From positions 14,480,501-14,544,500 of the forward strand of contig BSBM01000179.1 in the NCBI GenBank assembly GCA_027924585.1: a DNA stretch of 64,000 nt. Reading direction: 5' to 3'. The number at the start of each line of letters is the position of its first letter. The stretch's first letter is position 1. Below are positions 24,899 through 34,380 of the stretch, piece after piece. A program made the position numbers and the translations under genes. Source of the stretch: Larix kaempferi. Taxonomy: Eukaryota; Streptophyta; Pinopsida; Pinales; Pinaceae. Under the pieces are notes generated by a model. That model saw only the letters and a list, made by a program, of their open reading frames with translations. It was not told the origin of the DNA and did no database searches.

Positions 24899-26647
24899 GG
24901 TGAGAAATATATTTTTTTAAAAATGTTCATTGTAAGGTGGTGATGTAAAAAAAGCTCAAAACCCTAATGCAACTATGAGTGCAAAAAGGGGAGTGAAAAT
25001 AAAATCTCTCAGGCCAAAAATCAACCTCAAAAAGCACTTAATATAGCAACTATGCTATAATAAGTGGAGGGATGCAAAAAAATTGGTCAGAATACCAAAA
25101 GTCAAACAGTTTCTAAAAAAAGGAGGTGTTACTAGACCAAAGGTGGGTAATGTATCATGCAAACACCTAACTAGAAGTATTGTGAGTCAACAAATGATAT
25201 CCTCTGCAAGGTGATGAAATCCAAGTCAGACAATATAGAGTGCTGAATCAACGGCTAGATATCCCCCTACCGGGAGGGACACCGGGTAGACGATCCTAAA
25301 GAGTGGCAACTAGGATACCCTGTTCATGATGCGTTCGGTTGGGTGAATCTACAGTTTGGTTCTATCGCCGTTGTACACCAGGGGGTGTACACCGAGAACT
25401 TCGAAAGGTATCCTTCGGTTACTGAATGGATTGCGGTATTCCACTCAGACTTCCGGAACGAGTCTGGCTACTTCAACCCTCCTAAGGGAGAGGCCTTTCC
25501 GATAAATTGGTTGATAACCGTGTCAAAATTATAAGGGATTTTGGTACCGTAGAGGACAACCACTATGTCTCAAATGTAATAACTGAGGGGTGTTATTGGA
25601 ACACCTATCCCCTCAATTCTACCTAACTACAAAATTCTTTTAAGTGCTCCCCAAGTGGGGTTAAAAGTTATTTGAGTTTAAAGTAAATTTTAAGACTCAG
25701 TTTAAATTATGTGGCAGAGTGGGTGCAAGTGTGGTATTTAAACTAAAATTGATTTGCCTCGCTTGGGCGATTTTACAAATGAAAGAAAAGACACTTCCAT
25801 TTTTGCAAAAAATAAAGGCGTTTTTGAAATGTAAATGCTTGAAAAAACTATTCAAAAATAATCGATCTTTGAAATAATTTGAAGGAAAGCAAATAACATG
25901 AATGCTTCAAGAAATAAATGGATCTCTTAAAAATTGCTTGGGCAAAGTATCGAGCAAATAAACAGTAAAACCTTGATCTAGATAAAATGTAGAAAAATCT
26001 CTTTTTCAATTTCTGAAAATTTTGTAAAAAGACTTTTTAATGGAGCATTTTAAATAGTAAAAGATTTAAAATGGCTGTAAAAAATGAAGGAAATTTAATA
26101 CTATAAAATATGCTAAATCGGCAGAAAATACAGCAAGAAATAATGTTCAAAAAATTGGCCGAATTGAAAAAACTTGCATCGCGGGTTTCAGGAAAACAAC
26201 CGCGATGGGCCGCGCGGCTTTCAGCCGCGATGTGCTGCGCGGATTTTGGTCACGCAGTCACGATGTGCAACGTAGGTTTCAGCCGCGATGTGCAGCGCGG
26301 GTTTTCGTCAGACAGTCGCGATGTGCACCGCGGCAAATGGCTGCGAAGCCGCAATGTGCAGCGCATAAAATGGCCGCGAAGCCGCGGCACACCATGCGAA
26401 AAGAGGCCGTGAGGTCGTGATGAGCCTCGCGACTGTCGGGCAAAAAACCACAAGGCGAAAGCCGAAAACGGAAGCTGAAAAATGAACTCGAAAATGAAAA
26501 TTTTAGGCTGTTAATGGCAATAGAAGGGGCCAAGATCTAGAGCAACAATGGATCTGCTGTCTAGGATGGCAGATATATGAATTAAAGTGAATAAAACTAA
26601 CAAAAACTAAGATCTAAAGCAAAAAACTGAGATCTAAGAATTCGAAG
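24899..26647 (-). other. 5' leader of B unit 1
   Basis: Non-coding leader between PBS and gag. It contains the CpG-rich 33-bp array (26178-26440) and a perfect 8-bp inverted repeat at 25372-25391. It is retained nearly unchanged in unit 2 (30512-31849), although the gag was deleted there. Confidence 0.65.
26178..26440. repeat. CpG-rich tandem repeat (about 33 bp) in the B unit 1 leader
   Basis: About eight units around CGCGATGTGCAGCGCGGGTT, some 25 bp and most 33 bp long. It is strikingly GC- and CpG-rich within otherwise A/T-rich leader. Confidence 0.85.
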
Positions 26648-26662
26648 CCAGCGGAGTCGCCA
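26648..26662 (-). other. PBS of B unit 1
   Basis: TGGCGACTCCGCTGG on the minus strand, 5 bp from LTR 2. One difference from the 3' end of plant tRNA-Arg(ACG) as I recall it. Confidence 0.75.
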
Positions 26663-26667
26663 AAAAC

Positions 26668-27362
26668 TATTGGCTTGGTTTTGCAACCAAGCTTGAGTGC
26701 TATGGATACCTATCAACAAGTGATAGCAGTTTCAAATATTGAAAGCAAAAACAACAATTATAAATCTGAATCTAAACTAAACTAGCATGTGCATATAACA
26801 AATAAAATTTTCTTAAAACGATTCAAGAACAAGAAATAAAAAGAATGAGTATTGTATTAAGATACCTCAAATGGTGAGGATTTGTGTTGAGCAACTTCCA
26901 AGGTGAGTAGCTCCAAGCTCCAAATGTCTCTTTTCCAAGATAGCTACAATGGTCAAAAGCTCATGAGAGATTTTGACAGCATGAGGATAGGATGATGGAT
27001 GGATGGAAAGTGAGGAGCCCCTACCACCTTTTTATAGTTTTTGGTGGTGGGAAATACCATTATGGTTTTGAGGAAACCAATGGTATTGACCAACATGGTT
27101 TAGGTACCTTTTCCCTCCTTTTTTCTTTTTTGAATATTTTGAATATTTTTATTCCCTTTTTAATATTTTTGGGAATTTTGGACCCTTTTTGAGGGTTTTT
27201 TATGCTTTTTGAGGAAAAATATTCATTTTGAGTGGAAAAATGGGTGTATTAAGGTCTTTTGGTGACCTTTTGATGGCTTTAGAGGCTAAAATGGTGAAAA
27301 AGTGGACAAATGGGTCATGTGAATAAGGAAATGAGCTAGTGAGCACTTTTTGGGTGTTAACA
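26668..27362 (-). repeat. B LTR 2 (shared middle LTR)
   Basis: Same sequence family as LTR 1. The first bases are TA in place of TG. No TSD flanks it; its left neighbour is a PBS and its right neighbour a PPT, so it served as LTR for both units. Confidence 0.92.
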
Positions 27363-29172
27363 GATTGCCCCCTAATGTGTGAGCGCAGGAGCTCATCATA
27401 TGGCCGATAGACATCATAGTTCTTTTGTCTTTTTTTCTGGGGTTTGGGGAAGAGAAGAGACCGATTGGAGACTAGATCCACGGCCCTTGGAATCTACAAA
27501 ATAAACAATATGACATGGCCTCAATATGAATGAGGGATAAGCTCTGATAATGGACGAGGTGGGCATACCCATGCTCGTATCAAGACATATACATAACAAT
27601 TAGTCCCAAGAAGGGGGACCTGAAAAAATACATAAAAAATATGCTGGTACATCATAATGGTCCGGAGGGGACATTATTTTGGGATGTACACATGATCATA
27701 ACATGACTGATCTCAATAACTGATACACTGGAATAGAGAAACAACCGTTCTGAATAAGGTCTCAGAAGGGTTGATGAACTGCTGAAACGGAAGGTGTCCA
27801 ACATCTGTAGGGACTTAATGACTGTGAGTCATCACTGGGAAGTACTTGTAACTGTATACTCGAGGGAGTATAAAACTAGGGTACATCTGAATACTGTCGC
27901 CGTGCGCAACCAGGATATCTATAGAAAAAATTTAACTGATTGTTTCCATAAGTAGACTCTCAAATGTGGAAGAGTCAGGTGGTATCCGGGGTCTTCGACT
28001 AATAACTGAACGGACCAATACCCTGTGCGAGTCTCAACGATGCGATCAAGGTGTTGAAGTCGAGCATGTGAGAAACAACCATTTGGAGAGGCACAAAGGA
28101 ATCTTCTCGAAATGACTCGTAGGCACTCATCATAAATGGTGATGAGTCCAAGACACAGGGACCTCTAAGTCTATCCTCTGGAATAAATTTGGTTGTCGTC
28201 GACAGAGGGAGACCAACAACTAACAAGGCAATGATGTTTCCTTGACAGGAGCATGAGGTGTGGAACTGAAGTGTGGTAGTACTGATGGTAGGATTGACAT
28301 ACTTGGGGGATGGGAAGTAACTAGGGTCATAGAGTGGGTAGACTCAAACTTCCTTTGTTCAAAGCATGATGACATGGTTGACCTGGCAGCGTAGGGGACT
28401 GATTTGTAGATGTGGGGATCGTAGCTTTTAGGGACTGAAGGGTATGTATTGACTCTGGGGGGTCAAGCTGATGGGTGTTGTCGAGGGATTCTCAGGGTGA
28501 CATACTGTAGAATACTATGAACAAAGGCGACCAAAATGGGGAAGCTGCCATATGAGTAGACATGATCTATTGTGGCACCGAGAAGCACCATTGGATCCTT
28601 CTTCATAGTTTTAATGAGCTCCAAGAAGGGGTAAAAGTGTGCTTTGAAATGGTACTGTCCTGTGGATTTTGTGAGCCCAGGACTGTTCATGCTCATGGGT
28701 GCTTTCATTTTTAAGGAGTCTGGAAACGATAAGAAGACTCTGCAGTGGTTATCAATACCGTCCTGTGGGTTTTTACGATCCCAGGATGGTGATTGCTCGT
28801 GGTCGCTTTCATGTTTAAAGAGTCTGAAAGTGGTAAGTGGACTCCATTGGTGTTCTTTTTCGTAAGTTAGTCTCCAAGGCCCGAAAAAGCATAAAATGAT
28901 GCAAATGGAGAACTCTTCTAGTCGATGTGACTAGAGTATTCATTTTTCGTAATTAGTCTACAAGGTCCAGAAAAGGGGTAAACTTATACCAGGTAGACGC
29001 CCTTTCAGATACGTTTAGCGAGCATGAAAGGAAGCAAGGTTGCTCTGCGATCTTTTCATTGTTTTAGGAGTCAGAAAAGATCTTAACAGAAACTCCCTAA
29101 GTGCCTTTTTTCGTAAAAGGGATTGCTCGACCCGAAAAAGGGGTAAAACTATACCAAACAAAAAGGGATTGA

Positions 29173-29740
29173 TGAGAGCGAGAAAAGGTCTCAAGCATCG
29201 TCATGAGTGCGGGATATGGAATCCTGTGACATAAAGATTGTTAAAAAGGGGGCAACGACCAATGTGGCACGTAAACTGAGGTGATGAGTGGCATTTTGAA
29301 AAAATGCCCAAAAATTATGGGGTGAGAGCGAGAAATGATCTCAAGAATCATCATGAGCACGAAAAACTGAATCCGAAGATATCAAATTTGTGAAAAATGG
29401 ATGACGATTGATGTGGCACGTAAACCAAGGCGACAAGGGGGCATGGGAAAAAATGCCCAAAAAATCTGGGTGTGAGAGCAAGAAATGATCTCAAGCGTCA
29501 TCACGAGCGTGGAAAACTGAATCTGGCAATATGAGACTCGTAAAAAATGGAGAATGGCCGACATAGCACGCAAACCGAGGTGATAAGTGGCCTTTTGAAA
29601 AAATGCTCAAAAATTATGGGTGTGAGAGCGAGAAATGGTCTCAAGCATCATCACGGGCATGGAAATATGAATCCTGTGGTTCAAATGGTGCGAAAAACGG
29701 AGGTCATAAGGACTCTGGAATGGTCAAAGGAAATAACTAG
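29173..29740. repeat. 150-bp tandem repeat, four units (B unit 2)
   Basis: Unit starts at 29173, 29323, 29473 and 29623, each 150 bp apart. It matches the array of unit 1 one for one. Confidence 0.92.
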
Positions 29741-29912
29741 GTTAAAAAATGGCTACGAATGAAGGTGACCCCACCAAGCCAAGGATGTAGAGGTGGGGAG
29801 AAATGATGACCCACAGGGGTGAAATACTATGTGTATCAAATCAACTCAAATATACAAGTGACGCGTGACCTCAAAAATGGTTGAGATCACGAATGTGAAA
29901 AAGTGAGCAGGG

Positions 29913-30511
29913 TTAATGACCTGCCCCCATATGATGTGGATAGGGTTTGTGATTGTGGATCACATATGTGTTGGCTTGAACGATGGGCTCATTAAGGTAT
30001 TGAGATAGAGGTGATGGGGTAGGGTCAAAATGATTGATCATGCTCCCTATCCCAGGTTCGGGGTAATCTATTATGTCCCCGAACTCAGAGGTGTCAATGC
30101 GGTGCAAATGCTGTCTTAGAGAGGGATCAAGAGGGAATTGACAAACTACTTGAGGGGGGGTGTACCATGAGGCTGTGGGATGTGGTGGCATGCTGAAATG
30201 ATGATATGATGATGGGGGATTCCCCTTGTGGGGTGGATGCCCCCAGTATCTCCGACGAGAATCACAATGATGATGAGTAGGCAAGGTTTTGGTCTGCCCC
30301 CATGTTGTGGACATGTGGTTTCCTCGTCGATTTGAAAGGGTTGAACATGTGTGTCAAAGGGATCAATGGAAGGGGCCGACCAAACAGAGGGGTATCAAGT
30401 GGAAATCGTGTAAATGGTGTTAATTTCTTCTGAGGAGGAACATGGTGGGGGATGAATTTCCTCAATGAGAAGAGGGGATATCTCTAGGTCGACGTTATTC
30501 AACTCATACAG
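29913..30511 (-). pseudogene. C-terminal remnant of the B polyprotein in unit 2
   Basis: The last part of the frame after the protease is retained (for example SMPPHPTASWYTPPQ). It has Trp where unit 1 has the stop near 20811, so that stop arose by G-to-A change. It is truncated upstream by the 4.2-kb deletion at 30511. Confidence 0.75.
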
Positions 30512-31387
30512 TGGCAACTAGGATACCCTGTTCATGACGTGTTCGGTTGGGTTAATATGCAGTTTGGTTCTATCACTGCTGTACACTAGGGGGTGTACAC
30601 CGAGAACTTCGAAAGGTATCCTTCGGTTACTGAATGGATTGCGGTATTCCACTCAGACTTCCGGAACCAGTCTCGCTACTTCAACCCTCCTAAGGGAGAG
30701 GCCTTCCCGATAAATTGGTTGATAACCATGTCAAAATTATAAGGGATTTTGGTACCGTAGAGGACAACCACTATGTCTCAAATGTAATAACTGAGGGGTG
30801 TTATTGGAACACCTATCCCCTCAATTCTACCTAACTACAAAATTCTTTTAAGTGCTCCCCAAGTGGGGTTAAAAGTTGGTTGAGTTTAAAGTAAATTTTA
30901 AGGCTCAGTTTAAATTATGTGGCAGAGTGGGTGCAAGTGTGGTATTTAAGCTGAAATTGATTTGCCTCGCTTGGGCGATTTTACAAATGAAAGAAAAGAT
31001 GCTTCCATTTTTGCAAAAAATAAAGGCGTTTTTGAAATGTAAATGCTTGAAAAAACTATTCAAAAATAATGGATCTTTGAAATAATTTGAAGGAAAGCAA
31101 ATAACATGAATACTTCAAGAAATAAATGGATCTCTTAAAAATTGCTTGGGCAAAGTATCGAGCAAATAAACAGTAAAACCTTGATCTATATAAAATGCAG
31201 AAAAATCTCTTTTTCAATTTCTGAAAATTTTGTAAAAAGACTTTTTAATGGAGCATTCTAAATAGTAAAAGATTTAATATGGCTGTAAAAAATGAAGGAA
31301 ATTTAATACTGTAAAATATGCTAAATGGGCAGAAAATACAGCAAGAAATAATGTTCAAAAAATTGGCCAAATTGAAAAAACTTGCAT

Positions 31388-31650
31388 CGCGGGTTTCGGG
31401 AAAACAACCGCGATGGGTCGCGTGGGTTTCGGTCGCGAAGCCGCGATGTGCAGCGCAGATTTCGGTCACGCAGTCGCGATGTGCAGCGTAGGTTTCAGCC
31501 GCAAAGCCGCGATGTGCAGCGCGGGTTTTCGTCACACAGACGCGATGTGCAGCATGGCAAATGGCCGTGATGTGCAGCGCGTAAAATGGTCGCGAAGCCG
31601 TTGCGCACCACGCGAAAAAAGGCCGCAAGGTCGCGATGAGCCGAGCGACT
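31388..31650. repeat. CpG-rich tandem repeat in the B unit 2 leader
   Basis: Same array as 26178-26440, with slightly more complete units (CGCGATGTGCAGCG). Confidence 0.85.
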
Positions 31651-31849
31651 TTCGAGCAAAAAACTGCGAGGCAAAAGCCGAAAACGGAAGCCGAAAAACG
31701 AACCCGAAAATGAAAATTTCAATAGAAGGGGCCAAGATCTAGAGCAGCAATGGATCTACTGTCTAGTATGGCAGATCTATGAATTAAAGTGATTAAGACT
31801 AACAAAAACTAAGATCTAAAGCAAAAAACTGAGATATAAGAATTCGAAA

Positions 31850-31864
31850 CCAGCGGAGTCGCCA
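31850..31864 (-). other. PBS of B unit 2
   Basis: TGGCGACTCCGCTGG on the minus strand, 5 bp inside LTR 3. Confidence 0.78.
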
Positions 31865-31869
31865 AAAAA

Positions 31870-32564
31870 TGTTGGCTTGGTTTTGCAACCAAGATTGAGT
31901 GCTATGGGCACCTATCAACAAGTGATAGGAGTTTCAAATATTGAAAGCAAAAACAACAATTATAAATCTGAATCTAAACTAAACTAGCATGTGCATATAA
32001 CAAATAAAATTTTCTTAAAACGATTCAAGAACAAGAAATAAAAAGAATGAGTATTGTATTAAGATACCTCAAATGGTTAGGATTTGTGTTGAGCAACTTC
32101 CAAGGTGAGTAGCTCCAAGCTCCAAAGGTCTCTTCTCCAAGATAACTACAATGGTCAAAATCTCATGAGAGATTTTGACAGCATGAGGATAGGATGATGG
32201 ATGGATGGAAAGTGAGGAGCCCCTACCACCTTTTTATAGTTTTTGATGGTGGGTAATACCATTATGGTTTTGAGGAAACCAATGGTATTGACCAACATGG
32301 TTTAGGTACCTTTTCCCTCCTTTTTCCTTTTTTGAATATTTTGAATATTTGTATTCCCTTTTTAATATTTTTGGGAATTCTGGACCCTTTTTGAGGGTTT
32401 TTTATGCTTTTTGAGGAAAAATATTCATTTTGAGTGGGAAAAGGGGTGTATTAAGGTCTTTTGGTGACCTTTTGATGGCTTTAGAGGCTAAAATGGTGAA
32501 AAAGTGGACAAATGGGTCATGTGAATAAGGAAATGAGCTAGTGAGCACTTTTTGGGTGTTAACA
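31870..32564 (-). repeat. B LTR 3 (5' terminal LTR of the array)
   Basis: TGTTGGCTTGG to GTGTTAACA, followed by the TSD GTGAG. Confidence 0.93.
32231..32238 (-). promoter_or_regulatory. TATA box in B LTR 3
   Basis: TATAAAAA on the minus strand, about 330 bp into the LTR in the direction of transcription. It is conserved in LTR 2 and at a matching place (TATAAATA) in the H LTR. Confidence 0.55.
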
Positions 32565-32870
32565 GTGAGTTACTTTTTCGAGTGAGTAAAATAGAGATCT
32601 CCGATCTCTATTTATACTAACCTTTTTTCCCAGTGACCTTATGGGGCCGACTTGTCTAGCTAGGTACATCCACATTATAATATATATAATTCAGGGCCGA
32701 CCCCACATGGTGGTTTAATAACTCATCGACAAGTACACACACTTGCGACACTTGTCAATCCACATGACGACACTTCCTTATAGAGGAACAACACATCTCT
32801 AATAAGGGTACAATAAATATATATAAAATACATAGATGAAATACATTCTGAATTTACACATACATCAACA
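32565..32870 (-). repeat. F 3' LTR, right segment
   Basis: Starts with the duplicated GTGAG (32565-32569) and continues the LTR to ACATCAACA at 32870. The two segments without the duplicate sum to 598 bp, against 599 bp for the intact LTR. Confidence 0.93.
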
Positions 32871-32880
32871 CTCCCTCTTA
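32871..32880 (-). other. PPT of F
   Basis: TAAGAGGGAG on the minus strand, directly before the 3' LTR. Confidence 0.8.
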
Positions 32881-33117
32881 ACTAGGAAGGTATTTCTCGA
32901 CACAGATCTGCTAGACAAGTCTTCTTCTCGAGATCATCATCATCAATGCATCGTCATCGTCATCGTCACTGCTGCTGCTATCTCAACCAATCTATGACTA
33001 TACTCGTCATAGGAAGTTCTACAGAGCCAGTCCTTTTTCATACTGGATGTAGGCCCACCACCTGCAGATCTTTGTCATCACTGGCCATACTGTGGAATCC
33101 TTAGGACTTATTACATG

Positions 33118-33715
33118 CGTCACAAAACCTCGAAAGACCATCCCAGGTTGTTACGAGCACATGGCTCTACTTATAGGATCTCCCAGGGCCATATTATATG
33201 TGACCTCACCACAAAACCTCGCAAGAGCATCCCAGGCTGTTACGAGCACATAGCTCTACCTATAGGATCTCCCAGGGCACGAATTACATGTGGTCACCAC
33301 AAAACCTTGCAAGAGCATCCTAGGCTGTTACGAGCACACAACACTACTTATAAGATATCCCAGGGCACAAATTACATGTGGTCATGGAAAAACCTAGCAA
33401 GAGCATCCCAAGACTGATTACGGGCACACAGCCCAACCTATCGGATCTCCCAGGGACAGATTATATGCCATAGGACAAAACCTTGAAAGAGCATCTTCCA
33501 GATATCCCAGGGCAACGAATTACATACCATAGGAAGAACCTCGAAAGACTATCTGCAGATCTCCGAGGGCCAAATTATATGTCCTCCCAGAGCAAAACCT
33601 CGAAAGAGCATTTGCCAGATATCCCAGGGCAACGAATTACATGCCATAGGCAAAACCTCGAAAGACTATCTGCAAATCTCCCAGGGCCAAATTATATGCT
33701 CATACGCACAACCTG
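33118..33715. repeat. Tandem array with 88-bp then 58-bp periods
   Basis: Units begin with AAAACCTCG(A/C)AAGA near 33123, 33212, 33299, 33387 and 33475 (about 88 bp), then near 33535, 33593 and 33650 (about 58 bp). The shorter units lack the GTTACGAGCACA part. Confidence 0.85.
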
Positions 33716-34079
33716 ATCCACGGCCATAGAGTATCCACATGATACTCACCATACATCATCTTGATGTACACATGATCATCCTGATCATCATCACTGCAAC
33801 ATCCTGCTGCATGTCATCTGGAGCAACATCCTGAAGCTTGTCATCCACAATCATCCTGATCATATAATGCATCTACTTGATGCAAACCAAGTATCTACCT
33901 GATACATATCATCATACATGATCCACCTGATACAAATACAAATACATGATACATATCACCATACATGATCCACCTGATCATACAATGTATCCACCTGATA
34001 CATACAATGTATCCACCTGATACATATACAAATACATGGTCCAAGCATCCAAAATGATGGATATACAAAAATACATACA

Positions 34080-34262
34080 CATGATCCAACCGATCATATC
34101 TAGCATCCAACATGATGCGTACATATAAATGATCCAACTGATCATATCCAGCATCCAACATGATGCGTACATACATATAAATGATCCAACTGATCATATC
34201 CAACATCCAACATGATGCATACATACATACATAAAAATGATCCAACTGATCATATCCAAGCA
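34080..34262. repeat. Tandem repeat of about 50 bp, 3.4 units
   Basis: Units begin with TGATCCAACTGATCATATCC. Growing (CATA)n runs separate them, giving periods of about 48 to 56 bp. Confidence 0.85.
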
Positions 34263-34380
34263 GAAACCAAAACATCATCCTGATGCTCATCATTCAATGC
34301 TTACATCCACAGCCATGTGAAGCATCCTTCTTCCAACATGCTTGGAATGTCTTTAGCAAATGTGTCCATCACTTCTTCCT

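Larger units (their letters stand above)
27363..31869 (-). other. Internal region of B unit 2, gag-deleted
   Basis: 4507 bp against 8565 bp in unit 1. The 3' region (27363-30511) and leader (30512-31869) are present, but 4223 bp equivalent to 21079-25301 of unit 1 are missing, with AGTG shared at both breakpoints. It also keeps about 220 bp near 28870-29085 that unit 1 lost. Confidence 0.9.
17407..32564 (-). mobile_element. Family B tandem array: LTR-internal-LTR-internal-LTR
   Basis: Three LTRs (17407-18102, 26668-27362, 31870-32564; 696, 695 and 695 bp) alternate with two internal regions (18103-26667 and 27363-31869). Only the outermost ends carry the TSD GTGAG (17402-17406 and 32565-32569). 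This is the pattern expected from unequal recombination between the LTRs of a single insertion. The element reads right to left: tRNA-Arg-type PBS lie left of the second and third LTRs, and PPT lie right of the first and second. The first internal region keeps a gag-protease frame, while the second lost it through a 4.2-kb deletion. Neither has reverse transcriptase or integrase. Confidence 0.93.
32881..34380 (-). other. 3' untranslated region of F with two tandem arrays
   Basis: 1.5 kb without coding potential between the RNase H end and the PPT. It holds the arrays at 33118-33715 and 34080-34262, and looser ATGATCC/GATACAT repeats between them. Confidence 0.75.

Noticed and set aside
25343-25534. 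Plus-strand 63-codon frame in the B leader
   Set aside because: It is antisense to the element, and the second unit has a stop in the same frame, so conservation is at the RNA/DNA level.
26178-26440. Possible CRISPR-like array (about 33-bp units)
   Set aside because: Units are contiguous tandem repeats with no unique spacers, inside a plant retroelement leader.
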